64,000 nucleotides of DNA from Vulcanisaeta moutnovskia 768-28 (GTDB lineage Archaea > Thermoproteota > Thermoprotei > Thermoproteales > Thermocladiaceae), in assembly GCF_000190315.1 (NCBI RefSeq), contig NC_015151.1:1922001-1986000 (forward strand), read 5' to 3'. Every line of letters starts with the position of its first letter. Position 1 is the stretch's first letter. The position numbers and the translations under genes are program-made. Below are positions 8,819 through 18,779 of the stretch, in pieces. The notes below the pieces were generated by a model that was not told where the DNA came from, did no database searches, and saw only the letters and a program-made list of their open reading frames with translations.

Positions 8819-10135
8819 TCACGTGCCAAGCCCCCAACTGCTTATGTAGCGCCTTTGTTCCTCTGTTAATTGGTCAATCCTTATGCCCATGGTCTCAAGC
8901 TTGAGTCTAGCAACCTCCATATCAAGCTCGTCGGGTAGCTTATGAACACCGAGTTGTAGCTTACCTATATTCTTAACTATGTACTCAACAGCAAGTGCCT
9001 GATTGCTGAAGGACATGTCCATTACCTCGCTTGGATGGCCCTCAGCGGCTACCAAGTTAACGAGCCTACCCTCAGCAAGTAGGTAGATATGCTTGCCATT
9101 GGGTAGTTGATACTCAACAACATAATCCCTAATCTTCCTCTTCTCAGCAGCCACTCTTTCTAGACCGGTTACATCAATCTCCACATTAAAATGACCTGCA
9201 TTAGCCAGTACCGCCCCATCCTTCATCTTGAGTATGTGATTCAGGTTTATTGCATTTATATCGCCAGTGGCCGTTATGAATATATCACCAATCTCAGCAG
9301 CTTCACTCATAGGCATGGTCTCGAAGCCATCAAAGACAGCCTCAAGGGCTCTCACTGGATTTACTTCAACAACTATTACTCTACGCGCACCGAGTCCCTT
9401 AGCCCTCATGGCTATTCCACGACCGACCCAACCATAGCCTGCAACAACGACTACCTTGCCCGCGACTAGTATGTTCGTAGCCCTCAGTATCCCATCCCAT
9501 GTTGATTGACCGGTCCCATACCTATTATCAAATAGGTACTTGGTGTATGAGTCGTTAACGGCAATTATTGGGTACTTAAGTGTGCCCTCCTTGGCCATTG
9601 CCCTCAACCTAATGACGCCAGTAGTCGTCTCCTCAGTACCACCATAAATATTATTTATTAACTTACCAAAGTCCTTATTCCCAGCGGTCTCCACTGCATA
9701 GTTAGTTTCATTACTTTTAACGCCAAGTGCCAGTTTATGTAGTGTTACCGTTAAGTCGGCGCCATCATCCATGGTAACCATGGGTTCCTGCGAAACCGCA
9801 AAACCAATTGCATTATAATACTCCTTCTCATTCATGCCCTTCCATGCATACACATGCACACCCTCCTCGGCCAATGCAGCGGCAACTTCGTCCTGCGTGG
9901 AGAGAGGGTTTGATGGTACTAGTGTAACCGTGGCACCACCAGCAATTAGGGTCCTAACGAGGACTGCTGTCTCCTTAGTAACGTGGAGACTAGCCGATAT
10001 TTTAATACCCTCAAGAGGTCTCTCCTTAGTGAATCTCTCCCTAATTTTCATCAGAACTGGCATATGTCTCTCAGCCCACTCAATGAGTAGGCGTCCCTTC
10101 TCGGCAAGTGATATGTCCTTTACCTTATATGACAT
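8819..10135 (-). CDS. ahcY: adenosylhomocysteinase
   Basis: This 438-residue protein covers the whole family length. It has the substrate-domain motifs near the N-terminus ([13 protein letters not shown]), the conserved Asn-Asp-Ser after the hinge, and the NAD-binding [11 protein letters not shown] loop at about residue 230. It hydrolyses S-adenosylhomocysteine to adenosine and homocysteine and so keeps methylation reactions running. It stands alone on the minus strand, followed by an ABC ATPase gene on the same strand. Confidence 0.95.
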   Translation of the reverse strand: MSYKVKDISLAEKGRLLIEWAERHMPVLMKIRERFTKERPLEGIKISASLHVTKETAVLVRTLIAGGATVTLVPSNPLSTQDEVAAALAEEGVHVYAWKGMNEKEYYNAIGFAVSQEPMVTMDDGADLTVTLHKLALGVKSNETNYAVETAGNKDFGKLINNIYGGTEETTTGVIRLRAMAKEGTLKYPIIAVNDSYTKYLFDNRYGTGQSTWDGILRATNILVAGKVVVVAGYGWVGRGIAMRAKGLGARRVIVVEVNPVRALEAVFDGFETMPMSEAAEIGDIFITATGDINAINLNHILKMKDGAVLANAGHFNVEIDVTGLERVAAEKRKIRDYVVEYQLPNGKHIYLLAEGRLVNLVAAEGHPSEVMDMSFSNQALAVEYIVKNIGKLQLGVHKLPDELDMEVARLKLETMGIRIDQLTEEQRRYISSWGLGT

Positions 10136-10187
10136 TTAGGTCAATACGATGATTTAACCCTAGGTATTAAAACTTTAACAATTTTTA

Positions 10188-11291
10188 CTATCCATATATT
10201 AACTTCTCGGTCTGTTTATCAAATACCTTTATCCTCTGTGCATTAAAGTAAACATGGACCATTTCACCAAGCCTAAAACTAGTTGATGAAACAACCCTTA
10301 TCTCAGTACTTTGTAGTTTAACCATTACATTAAACTTACCACCTGCGAATTCGGAGATCTCCACAATACCCTTACCGACATATATTAGGTCATTATTGCT
10401 AATTATCTCCTTTGATAAAACAATATCCTCAGGCCTTATCCCAAGAATAGCACTCTCATTACTTGGTATGCCTATGTTTGGTGGTAATTGCATTTTTACA
10501 TCACCGCCATCAAAGTATGTCTCATTACCCTTACCAATTATTGAACCCTCAAACAGATTTATGTCCCCTATGAAGCTTGCAACGAATATGTTGGCTGGCT
10601 TATCATAAACCTCACTAGGAAGACCTATCTGTTGAACAACGCCTCTCCTAAGCACCGCAATCCTATCGGCCAATGTTAATGCGTCGGCTGGGTCATGGGT
10701 CACGAGTATCGTGGTTATGCCGAGCTTCCTCTGAATGTCCTTCACAAATGCCCTAGCTGTAACTCTAATCCTAGCGTCGAGGTTGCTGAATGGTTCATCC
10801 ATGAGGAGTACCTGGGGTTCCTTAACCAAGGCTCTCGCGATCGCAACTCTCTGTTGTTGGCCACCCGATAACTGCCTTGGATACCTATCGAGGGTTTCGG
10901 CTATACCGAGGATCTCGGCAATCTCCCTAACCTTCTTCTCAATCTCATTCCTAGGCAATCTCTTTAGCCTAAGTGGGAATGCTATATTATCGAAGACCTT
11001 CATGTGCGGATAAAGGGCCCAGTTCTGGAATACCATGCCCACATTCCTGTCCTTTGGTGGTATGAAGATCCCCTTCCCAGGTGATGCTACGAGAATATCA
11101 CCAATCCAAATCTCACCATCAGTGGGTTCCTCAAGGCCAGCAACGATCCTGAGTAGTGTTGTTTTTCCGTGACCTGATGGCCCCATGACGACCATGAACT
11201 CGCCAGACTTAACCTCAAGTTCTACCTTGTCAAGTGCTACTACGCTTTTTCCAAATATCTTCGTAACTTCATGAAGATAAACCCTCACCAT
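10188..11291 (-). CDS. ABC transporter ATP-binding protein, carbohydrate type (MalK/UgpC-like)
   Basis: Walker A GPSGHGKTT is at residues 37-45, the Q loop is in VFQNWALYPH, the signature is LSGGQQQR, Walker B is VLLMDEP and the H loop is LVTHD. A C-terminal OB-like domain of about 120 residues marks the MalK/UgpC group that energises sugar or glycerol-phosphate uptake. No permease or binding protein is next to it, so it may serve several transporters, as is common for this class. The divergent neighbour is a glycosidase, which fits carbohydrate metabolism. Confidence 0.85.
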   Translation of the reverse strand: MVRVYLHEVTKIFGKSVVALDKVELEVKSGEFMVVMGPSGHGKTTLLRIVAGLEEPTDGEIWIGDILVASPGKGIFIPPKDRNVGMVFQNWALYPHMKVFDNIAFPLRLKRLPRNEIEKKVREIAEILGIAETLDRYPRQLSGGQQQRVAIARALVKEPQVLLMDEPFSNLDARIRVTARAFVKDIQRKLGITTILVTHDPADALTLADRIAVLRRGVVQQIGLPSEVYDKPANIFVASFIGDINLFEGSIIGKGNETYFDGGDVKMQLPPNIGIPSNESAILGIRPEDIVLSKEIISNNDLIYVGKGIVEISEFAGGKFNVMVKLQSTEIRVVSSTSFRLGEMVHVYFNAQRIKVFDKQTEKLIYG

Positions 11292-11455
11292 GGTCCTACA
11301 ACTTACTGATTAATTTAAATGAAAATAAATTTTTCCAATAAGGTTGGGTTTAACTAATATACCTATAGTAATGATTATACCTACCTTAACCTTAGGAAAG
11401 GGTATTTGGGGGGAATCTATTAAAAACGCCTTAATTAATACGTTAATCAATAAAT

Positions 11456-13738
11456 ATGTATCGTATTAGTAAAAGGTTCGAGTATGCGGCTAAAATATGG
11501 GGTAGAGAGATTGATAAGTTCATTGAATCCGCCATTAATAGTTTTGGCAGTTCAATGTTTATAATGGGTCTTTACTATAAAAGACCTAATTGGGCGTGGC
11601 CGAGGTGGTTACGGTCACAATTAGAGCCTGGCAGTAGGGGTTTTGAACCAGCTCAATTAATGCCTTTTAGGAACGTTCACTTTAAGGATTGGGGTATGGT
11701 TGGTACGGTACAAGGCACTAATGAGGCCATGATAGACCCAACAATGCTTTTCGTAACCAGGAAAAACGTTGCATTTGAGGTATGGGTTTATGATGGTTCA
11801 AGGTTATACATGCCGGGCTTACATGGTTCATTTAAGCAATACCTAGAGAGGCCTGGTTACCCTGTAATAATTAATGAATGGGATTTAGGTGCCCTGAGGG
11901 TTATTGCTAGGTCGACCGTTGCCAATAGGTCTGGGATTGATGTATTAATCACTGATGTTAGGTTAATTGGCCTACCTGGTAATTACGTTATTTATCTAGT
12001 GACGAGACCCTACAACGTTGATCATATTGTTGAGGTGAAAAGTGCTGGTGTTGAGGGTGATGGATGGTTCATAACGATAGATGGAGAGCTCGTATTAACC
12101 ACTGACCAAGAACCAGCGCAATTTGGTTCCTATAATGTGAATAAGGATGCCAGCGAGGATGCGGTCCTCGGTAGGCTTAACAGTGAACTTTATGTTAATG
12201 ATGAACTGGGATGGGCACATGCTGCACTTGGTTTTAATGCCGTAATTAATACTTATGGTGAGTGGAAGTTGAGGGTTAAGGCGCCAATAGATTCTCTCAG
12301 GAATACTCCACATAATAGGGCCTTGATTAAGGCTGTTGATGATAGTGACGTAAAAGCGGAATTACATAACTGGGATTCCATAAATGAAAGAGTTTTCTCA
12401 ATATCCGTGGGTGATAGTATTATTGGTGATGTTACTCGTCAATCAATAGCAAACCTGGTGATGCTTTGGGATGGTGGCAGGATAACACCTGGTCCATTAA
12501 TATATCACATCTTTTGGGTTAGGGATGGTTCCTACATGGCTACTGCGCTTACGAAGTCCAATCTAATCGATATGGGTAAGGCGGTTGTTGAGGAATTACT
12601 GAGGAGGATCGATCCCAGTGGTTATTTTAAGGCGGTTGATTTTGAATTGAGGGAGTATGATGCAAATGGGCAAGTCCTGTGGGCCGTGAGTAAGTATGTC
12701 CAACTTGCAGGGGATTACGAATCATTAAAGAGATGGTATCCAATCATCAGGCGTGGGATTGAGTGGTTGGAGGCAAATAGGGAATTAACTGGTGATGAGT
12801 CAATAAGGGGATTGTTACCTCCATCCTGGTCTGCGGAGGATACGGGGCCCATGGATCACCATTATTGGGATGACATGTGGGCCATTGCTGGTTTAAGGGA
12901 GTTGGGTAGAGTTATTAGGGGAATTAGTCATGAGGATTATGATTGGATTGAAAGATTACGTAGGGAATTCACAGATGCTTTAATAAACTCCATAAACGTT
13001 GTTAGGTCAAGGCTTGGTATTGATTACATGGTACCAGCTCCAGAAAGGGTAGCTGATTCTGCAATGACTAGGGTCATTGCAGTTGTATGGCCAACAATGG
13101 CATTACCACTAGATAATCCACTGATTAGGAGAACGCTTGAGATGACTGAGGAGCTTTATGGCATTAATGGCGGTATCGTTAATACTCATCAATGGGGTAC
13201 CTATGGTAGTTACTTGACAATGAACCTAGCACATTCCTGGGCAATACTCGGCGATAGGGACCGAGTTAGTAGGTACTTAACGTGGATTATTAACCATGTA
13301 TCACCAACCTACGGCTGGGCTGAGGGAATATCAATAATCACTGAGAGGGGTGGGCAGGGTGATGCACCACATGGTTGGGCCGCCGCGGACTTCATAATGC
13401 TCATTAGGGACCTAGTAATAAATGACGAGTTCGAAACACCAATACTTCTTAGGGGAATGCCCATTGAACTATTAAGGCGGGGTATTACGGCAAGTAATAT
13501 ATTGACGATATACGGCTTAGTAAAGGGCGTAAATGCTTCAATGAAGGGTAAGGAAGTGGTGATTAATTATTATGGTCCAGGTAAACCCATTACTGATGGG
13601 CAGTACGAATTATTAATCGATTCACCAATTATTCCCAAGGAGGTTTATTGCGATGGCTGTAAGTATGAGGTGGTATCAAGTAATATTATTAGGGTCATAC
13701 ATAGCGGTAAATTCAACGCCAGAATACTAAGCCCATAA
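11456..13738 (+). CDS. six-hairpin (alpha/alpha-6 barrel) glycosidase-like protein
   Basis: This 760-residue intracellular protein has a beta-rich N-terminal half and a helical barrel from about residue 310. Motifs in the barrel resemble GH15/GH63-type enzymes: FWVRDG near residue 353, SAEDTG near 458 followed by an HHYWDD stretch, and GWAEGIS near 620. The acidic residues in the last two are candidate catalytic acid and base. A glucoamylase- or trehalase-like role is plausible, but the substrate cannot be read from sequence. It is divergent from the sugar-type ABC ATPase. No signal peptide is seen. Confidence 0.65.
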   Translation: MYRISKRFEYAAKIWGREIDKFIESAINSFGSSMFIMGLYYKRPNWAWPRWLRSQLEPGSRGFEPAQLMPFRNVHFKDWGMVGTVQGTNEAMIDPTMLFVTRKNVAFEVWVYDGSRLYMPGLHGSFKQYLERPGYPVIINEWDLGALRVIARSTVANRSGIDVLITDVRLIGLPGNYVIYLVTRPYNVDHIVEVKSAGVEGDGWFITIDGELVLTTDQEPAQFGSYNVNKDASEDAVLGRLNSELYVNDELGWAHAALGFNAVINTYGEWKLRVKAPIDSLRNTPHNRALIKAVDDSDVKAELHNWDSINERVFSISVGDSIIGDVTRQSIANLVMLWDGGRITPGPLIYHIFWVRDGSYMATALTKSNLIDMGKAVVEELLRRIDPSGYFKAVDFELREYDANGQVLWAVSKYVQLAGDYESLKRWYPIIRRGIEWLEANRELTGDESIRGLLPPSWSAEDTGPMDHHYWDDMWAIAGLRELGRVIRGISHEDYDWIERLRREFTDALINSINVVRSRLGIDYMVPAPERVADSAMTRVIAVVWPTMALPLDNPLIRRTLEMTEELYGINGGIVNTHQWGTYGSYLTMNLAHSWAILGDRDRVSRYLTWIINHVSPTYGWAEGISIITERGGQGDAPHGWAAADFIMLIRDLVINDEFETPILLRGMPIELLRRGITASNILTIYGLVKGVNASMKGKEVVINYYGPGKPITDGQYELLIDSPIIPKEVYCDGCKYEVVSSNIIRVIHSGKFNARILSP

Positions 13739-13789
13739 ATATCCCTAAAATTCGAAGAAACCTTTATTAATTTAATAATTGACGTTTTG

Positions 13790-14725
13790 GTGGGTCTCTT
13801 GTCCTGGTTTAATCGGGATGTCATAAGCGTGCTGGATTTCGGTAGGGAGGATTTTGAGGTCTTGCTTTCCGAGACTTTGAACATGGAGAAGTATGCTAAG
13901 TCAAAACTTGATATTCTTGGTGATAAGGTCCTTGCCCTGGCATTCTTTGAGCCCAGCACTAGGACTAGGCTTAGCTTTGAGACTGCCATGCTCAGGCTTG
14001 GTGGTAAGGTGATTGGTTTCAGTGGTACTGAGGCTACATCAATGGTTAAGGGCGAGAACTTAGCTGATACCATTAGGATGCTTGACGCGTATGCCAACGC
14101 CATAGTTATTAGGCATAGCCTTGAGGGAACCGCTAAATTCGCAGCTGAGATTGCTGGGTCACCGGTGATTAATGCAGGTGATGGCTCGCAGAATCACCCG
14201 ACACAAGCAATGCTTGATCTGTACACGATTTGGCGGGAGTTTAAGGTTATTGATGGCCTATCGATCGGCATACTTGGTGACCTTAGGTATGCCAGGGTAG
14301 TTAATTCATTAATCCAAGCCCTGTCCTACTACAGGATTAAGCTTCACTTAATATCGCCAGAGCTACTCAAGCCTAGGCAGGAACTCATTGAATTCATGAA
14401 ATCAAGGGATATGAAGTATGATTGGACTGATGATCCATACAACGTGATTAATGACTTGGACGTGCTTTATATCGTTAGGATTCAGAGGGAGAGGTTTCCT
14501 GATCCAATGGAGTATGAGAGGGTTAAGGGCACGTATAAGGTCATGCCTAAGTTGATTGAGAGGAGTAAGCCAAGCCTAATAATACTTCATCCACTTCCAA
14601 GAGTTGATGAGGTCGACTTCACTGTGGATAGCATGCCACAAGCCAAGTACTTTAAGCAGGCTGGTTTAGGTGTGCCATTACGCATGGCCTTGCTTAAGTT
14701 AGTCCTTGCTGGTGATAAGTCATGA
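13790..14725 (+). CDS. pyrB: aspartate carbamoyltransferase catalytic subunit
   Basis: The carbamoyl-phosphate site FFEPSTRTR, the HPTQAMLDL motif and LHPLPR are all present. The enzyme joins carbamoyl phosphate and aspartate, the first committed step of pyrimidine synthesis. Starts at TTG 13787 and GTG 13790 are possible; GTG 13790 sits about 24 bases after a TATA-like element at 13762-13771. It is the first gene of an operon with pyrI, pyrE and pyrD. Its stop overlaps the pyrI start by 4 bases. Confidence 0.95.
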   Translation: MGLLSWFNRDVISVLDFGREDFEVLLSETLNMEKYAKSKLDILGDKVLALAFFEPSTRTRLSFETAMLRLGGKVIGFSGTEATSMVKGENLADTIRMLDAYANAIVIRHSLEGTAKFAAEIAGSPVINAGDGSQNHPTQAMLDLYTIWREFKVIDGLSIGILGDLRYARVVNSLIQALSYYRIKLHLISPELLKPRQELIEFMKSRDMKYDWTDDPYNVINDLDVLYIVRIQRERFPDPMEYERVKGTYKVMPKLIERSKPSLIILHPLPRVDEVDFTVDSMPQAKYFKQAGLGVPLRMALLKLVLAGDKS

Positions 14726-15201
14726 GTAGTAAGAGCGAGTTAATAATTAGTAAGATAAGGAATGGTGTTGTGATTGATCATATACCAGCGGGTAGGGCAT
14801 TGCTCGTGCTTAGGTTATTGGGTATAAGTGGTCGTGAAGGATTTAGGGTGGCTCTTGTTATGAATGTGGAGAGTAGGAAGTTAGGTACTAAGGATATTGT
14901 TAAGATAGAGGATAAGGAATTGACCAAGGATGAACTTAATCTAGTGGCTCTTGTTGCGCCTACGGCTACGGTGAACATAATCAGGGATTACGAGGTTATT
15001 AGTAAGTTCAAGGTATCAATACCAGACGTGATAGAGGGATTATTGAAATGCAAGAACCCGAGGTGTATTACTAATCAGCAGAGGGAGCCCGTGAGGAATA
15101 GATTCCGTGTGATATCCAGGGAACCACTCAAGTTAGTATGTGAGTACTGCGGGACAATACATGAACTCAGCGATATTGAGAAGTACTTTGGACTTGCGTG
15201 A
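14722..15201 (+). CDS. pyrI: aspartate carbamoyltransferase regulatory subunit
   Basis: This 159-residue protein has the N-terminal allosteric nucleotide-binding domain and the C-terminal zinc domain with C110, C115, C140 and C143. It binds CTP and ATP and holds the PyrB trimers together. The ATG overlaps the pyrB stop codon, showing translational coupling. Confidence 0.95.
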   Translation: MSSKSELIISKIRNGVVIDHIPAGRALLVLRLLGISGREGFRVALVMNVESRKLGTKDIVKIEDKELTKDELNLVALVAPTATVNIIRDYEVISKFKVSIPDVIEGLLKCKNPRCITNQQREPVRNRFRVISREPLKLVCEYCGTIHELSDIEKYFGLA

Positions 15202-15205
15202 TACC

Positions 15206-15817
15206 ATGCTTAATGAGGAATTAATAATTGACTTATATAGGGTTGGGGCAATAAAATTCGGGAGGTTTAAATTAACGAGCGGTATTGAGAGCCCATTCTA
15301 TATTGACCTGAGACTAGCAATAACGTACCCAGGTATTTATAAGCGATTAGTTAAGTTAATGGCTGAATCATTATCTGCGTTTAACATCGATGTTGTAACG
15401 GGCATAGAGACAGCCAGTATTCCGTGGGCATCAATGATAGCATACGAACTAAATAAGGGCATAGTATACGTTAGGAAGGAAGTCAAGGAACACGGTACAG
15501 CTAAACTGATTGAGGGCGATTTAAAAACAGGTATGAGGGTTGCGGTAATCGATGATGTAATAACCACGGGTAACTCAATAATAAGGGCCATTAGGATTGT
15601 TAGGGATCATGGTGGTGATGTTGTTGTGGCCGCGGTATTCATTGATAGGGAACAAGGTGGACTTAATGCTATAAGGAGGGAGGGCATTAATGCGTTTGCA
15701 TTATTTAGTGTTATTGATATGATTGATGTACTCGTTAATAATGGATTAGTAAGCAATGAATTACGTAACTCAGTGATTGAGTACTTGGTGAAGAATCGTG
15801 TTAGCACAGGTGCTTAA
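15206..15817 (+). CDS. pyrE: orotate phosphoribosyltransferase
   Basis: The PRPP-binding motif AVIDDVITTGNS is present, with the N-terminal KFGRFKLTSGIESPFYIDLR substrate region typical of PyrE. It makes orotidine monophosphate from orotate. ATG 15206, 4 bases after the pyrI stop, is preferred to an upstream start that would overlap pyrI by about 60 bases. The 3' end overlaps pyrD by 20 bases. Confidence 0.93.
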   Translation: MLNEELIIDLYRVGAIKFGRFKLTSGIESPFYIDLRLAITYPGIYKRLVKLMAESLSAFNIDVVTGIETASIPWASMIAYELNKGIVYVRKEVKEHGTAKLIEGDLKTGMRVAVIDDVITTGNSIIRAIRIVRDHGGDVVVAAVFIDREQGGLNAIRREGINAFALFSVIDMIDVLVNNGLVSNELRNSVIEYLVKNRVSTGA

Positions 15818-16790
15818 ATTACTTAATTACTTACCTCCTGAGTTTACCTATGAGTCATCTCATGTACTTATTAGAAGTGGTATTATTAATTACCGTGGTT
15901 ACGGCATTGAAATGCCCGTTGAAATTAGTGATAAATTAGTCAAGAATCCAATAGGGCTTGGTGCAGGTATTGATAAGGATGGGTTCCTAACACCGCGAAT
16001 TGTACGGACAGGCATTGGGTTCATAACTATCGGTTCAGTAACGCTTAAACCACGTCCTGGTAATCCCAAGCCTCGCATTGTTAAGTATCCTAGTTTGAGG
16101 GCCATGGTTAATGCCATGGGTTTATCATCAAGAGGTTTCGCGGATTTCCTGGGCAGGTTACCTAGCATACTTCGTGAGGTGCGTGATTTCAATACTTACG
16201 TTATCATTAGCTTAGCGGGCTTCTCAATTAGCGAGTTCATTTATATGCTTAATAGATTGAGGGGTTATGGTGTGGATGCCGTGGAGTTGAATATAAGTAG
16301 TCCCACATATCGTGGTTCATGGGTATCAGATAGAGATTACTTAGGTGAACTACTTAGGTATGCTGAGTCCTTTTCAGGGACATTATTCGTTAAGTTACCT
16401 CTTGGTGTTGATATTGATTTCTATAGGTGGATAACAAACACTGTCAATAAGCGTGGATTTGGACTAACAATAGCGAATACCCTACCAGTCAAGGAATCCA
16501 GGATATCTGTTGGTTATGGTGGGTTAAGTGGATACCCAATATACCCGATCATTAGGTCATTAGTTAGTAAGGTCAGAAAGTGGGGTTTTAGAAACCTAAT
16601 TATTGGGCTTGGTGGTGTCCTCTATGGTTGGCAGGTAATTGATTTAATAAGGAGTGGTGCGAATTTGGTTGGTGTAGTTACGGCATTCGCCTATGAGGGT
16701 CCCTTCGCATTTAATAGGTTGTTTAAAGAGATATTGATGAAACTGAGTGAAAAGGCTTTAAATAATTATTTAGTCAACACGTGTCGATGA
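15798..16790 (+). CDS. pyrD: dihydroorotate dehydrogenase, class 2-like
   Basis: This 330-residue protein has the FMN-barrel motifs GLGAGIDKDG, TIGSVTLKPRPGNPKPR and ELNISSPT, which match the class 2 (quinone-linked, membrane-associated) enzymes better than class 1B. Class 2 enzymes use a catalytic serine within the Asn-x-Ser-Ser-Pro motif. It oxidises dihydroorotate to orotate. No pyrK electron-transfer subunit is nearby, which also fits class 2. The GTG start overlaps pyrE by 20 bases. Confidence 0.88.
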   Translation: MLAQVLKLLNYLPPEFTYESSHVLIRSGIINYRGYGIEMPVEISDKLVKNPIGLGAGIDKDGFLTPRIVRTGIGFITIGSVTLKPRPGNPKPRIVKYPSLRAMVNAMGLSSRGFADFLGRLPSILREVRDFNTYVIISLAGFSISEFIYMLNRLRGYGVDAVELNISSPTYRGSWVSDRDYLGELLRYAESFSGTLFVKLPLGVDIDFYRWITNTVNKRGFGLTIANTLPVKESRISVGYGGLSGYPIYPIIRSLVSKVRKWGFRNLIIGLGGVLYGWQVIDLIRSGANLVGVVTAFAYEGPFAFNRLFKEILMKLSEKALNNYLVNTCR

Positions 16791-17422
16791 ATCTTAATTA
16801 TTGGGGTAGTGGTGGTTATGGAGTACCGTTTAGGCCCTATAGGCATGAAATTAGGGATATTGTGATTTCCCTCATTGCTATGACCATAGCCTTCGCTCTA
16901 CTCTTTAATACACTATTAAGCCTGGGCGGTTTAATAGCAACATTCATTGCAGTGCTAACTGGTTTCCTTGGTCATGAATTAATGCATAGGGAGGAGGCCA
17001 GGAGGTTGGGTTACATAGCCTATTTCAGGGCTTGGTGGATTGGGCTTCTACTTGCATTAGCGACCTCCTTCTTTCACTTCATTATAGCCCTGCCTGGGGC
17101 TACGGTAATTGGACCCAAAGTGTGGGGTTATCCATCACGAAGGGATGAGTTGAAGATAGCCCTTGCTGGTCCAGCAACTAATATGGTGTTTGCCGTGGTG
17201 TTCCTGGCTCTTTGGTTGGTGCTGCCGAGTTCATTATCCGCCTATGCATACCTAATTTATGCCACCAATGCGTGGCTTGGTTTCTTTAACTTAATACCAC
17301 TTGCCTTACCTGGTATGATGCTTGATGGCTTTAGGGTATTCAGGAGGGACATTAGGATATGGGCCCTTGCATTCGTTATATCGATCGCATTGATAGTGCC
17401 ATACATACTAAGCTTCATTTAA
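16787..17422 (+). CDS. membrane-embedded M50 (site-2-type) metalloprotease
   Basis: The polytopic protein has the zinc motif HELMH at residues 63-67 in a membrane helix and a second motif in the C-terminal part, NLIPLALPGMMLDG, where the Asp is the third zinc ligand. Both are hallmarks of the site-2 protease family, which cuts membrane-bound substrates. ATG 16787 overlaps the pyrD stop, so it is translated with the pyrimidine operon even though no direct link to that pathway is known. Confidence 0.85.
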   Translation: MNLNYWGSGGYGVPFRPYRHEIRDIVISLIAMTIAFALLFNTLLSLGGLIATFIAVLTGFLGHELMHREEARRLGYIAYFRAWWIGLLLALATSFFHFIIALPGATVIGPKVWGYPSRRDELKIALAGPATNMVFAVVFLALWLVLPSSLSAYAYLIYATNAWLGFFNLIPLALPGMMLDGFRVFRRDIRIWALAFVISIALIVPYILSFI

Positions 17423-17468
17423 TCAATGCGGTTAAGAATTATAACTTAGTTACGCATTTAGTACTGCC

Positions 17469-18716
17469 GTGAAATTTAATTACGAGGTGATTAATGAGGA
17501 TTCCAACATAGCCATTGTAACACTATGGAGCAGTATTAACCAGGTTAAGGAATTACTAAGGGATTCAATAAGGTTCGTTAGTATTATTGGCAATTTATAT
17601 ACGCCGGTCGGTATTAACTACATGATAACTACCTTGGCTAGGATTAACTGGATTGATACATTGATAATGTTTGGTCTTGACTATAATGGTGTTGGCGACT
17701 TATTAATTCGTTTTTTCAGGGATGGCGCATTGGACGTATTACTTGTAGGTAAAGACATTGCAGATAGTGTTAGGTCTACAATAAAAGTGATAGACCTTAG
17801 GGAGGCATTTAAGGCACGTAATACGGATGCGTTAATAAGGGTCATTCACGAGAATTATAGGCCTGGGCGTAAACCCGTTAGGTCATTAATAAACACAGAT
17901 ATCAATGAGCAAGAGTATGGTAGTGGTTGGGCATTACCATTAGTCGGTGGATTCGTATATGAGAGGGATACCTATAGGTCCTGGGTTAAGCTTGTCGACT
18001 TAGTGCTTAATTACGGTTTTGATAAGGGTGATTATAGGGAGTTAATAACGCCATTAGTGGTCATAGACTCAATGGGTAAGCCACACCCATTTAGAAGGCT
18101 TAGTGAGGTTGGGCTTAGGGACTTTGAACCACCTGCTGAGTTGGTTAATACATTGATTAACGAGTTGAGGGTTAACCCATACTCAATGGGCGCTGTTTAT
18201 TACGGCGGTGATTACTTGGTTCAGGGAGTCATAAGTAGTGATTACTATAATCAACTAGTCTATATAAAAAGTGTCGATGTATTTAATGATTGGTGTAGGC
18301 AGTTGTATAGATGGTGGTCGCTGGCGAAGAGGGTTGTTGAAACCATAAATAGGGAGTTCAATGCATGGTACAGCGTGGGTTCTATGGCGTTAGTGCCATT
18401 CTCAGCCAGGATATACGCCAAGGATCTTGACAGGGCTGAGGAGTTCGTGAGGAGGAACTCAAGCGTCTTTAGTGAGTTCGTGGAGGATCCGAGGGGCAAT
18501 TTCCTAGTGATGAGGGAGGGTGATTCCGTGGTTGTTGAGCATAGGTTACCTATCACAAATGCCCTGCATAGGAGATTTTCATTTCGCTCCCTTGAGGAGG
18601 CATACAATGCACTAAAGAATAGTAACCACTTTACAAACTACGCACATGCCATGTACCTTGGTAAGGAATTAGCGAGGGCATTCCTACTTAGGGATTACGA
18701 GCAAGATAAATTATGA
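17469..18716 (+). CDS. archaeal thymidylate-synthase-like protein with MtrA-like N-terminal domain
   Basis: Residues about 1-100 resemble the small-domain pattern of MtrA-type proteins (IAIVTLWSSINQVKELL). The C-terminal half has NPYSMGAVYYGGDYLVQGV and a region ending in HAMYLGKELARAF, reminiscent of archaeal thymidylate-synthase-related proteins (DUF4346-type). The cysteine in NDWCRQ is not in a canonical ThyA active-site context, so activity is unproven. It starts at GTG 17469, 46 bases after the pyrimidine-operon protease, a position that supports a pyrimidine role. Confidence 0.45.
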   Translation: MKFNYEVINEDSNIAIVTLWSSINQVKELLRDSIRFVSIIGNLYTPVGINYMITTLARINWIDTLIMFGLDYNGVGDLLIRFFRDGALDVLLVGKDIADSVRSTIKVIDLREAFKARNTDALIRVIHENYRPGRKPVRSLINTDINEQEYGSGWALPLVGGFVYERDTYRSWVKLVDLVLNYGFDKGDYRELITPLVVIDSMGKPHPFRRLSEVGLRDFEPPAELVNTLINELRVNPYSMGAVYYGGDYLVQGVISSDYYNQLVYIKSVDVFNDWCRQLYRWWSLAKRVVETINREFNAWYSVGSMALVPFSARIYAKDLDRAEEFVRRNSSVFSEFVEDPRGNFLVMREGDSVVVEHRLPITNALHRRFSFRSLEEAYNALKNSNHFTNYAHAMYLGKELARAFLLRDYEQDKL

Positions 18717-18779
18717 GCATTCATTAATTTAAGAAAAATAAAAGAGCCAGATTTTAGAATACGCGTTAGATGCGTCACT

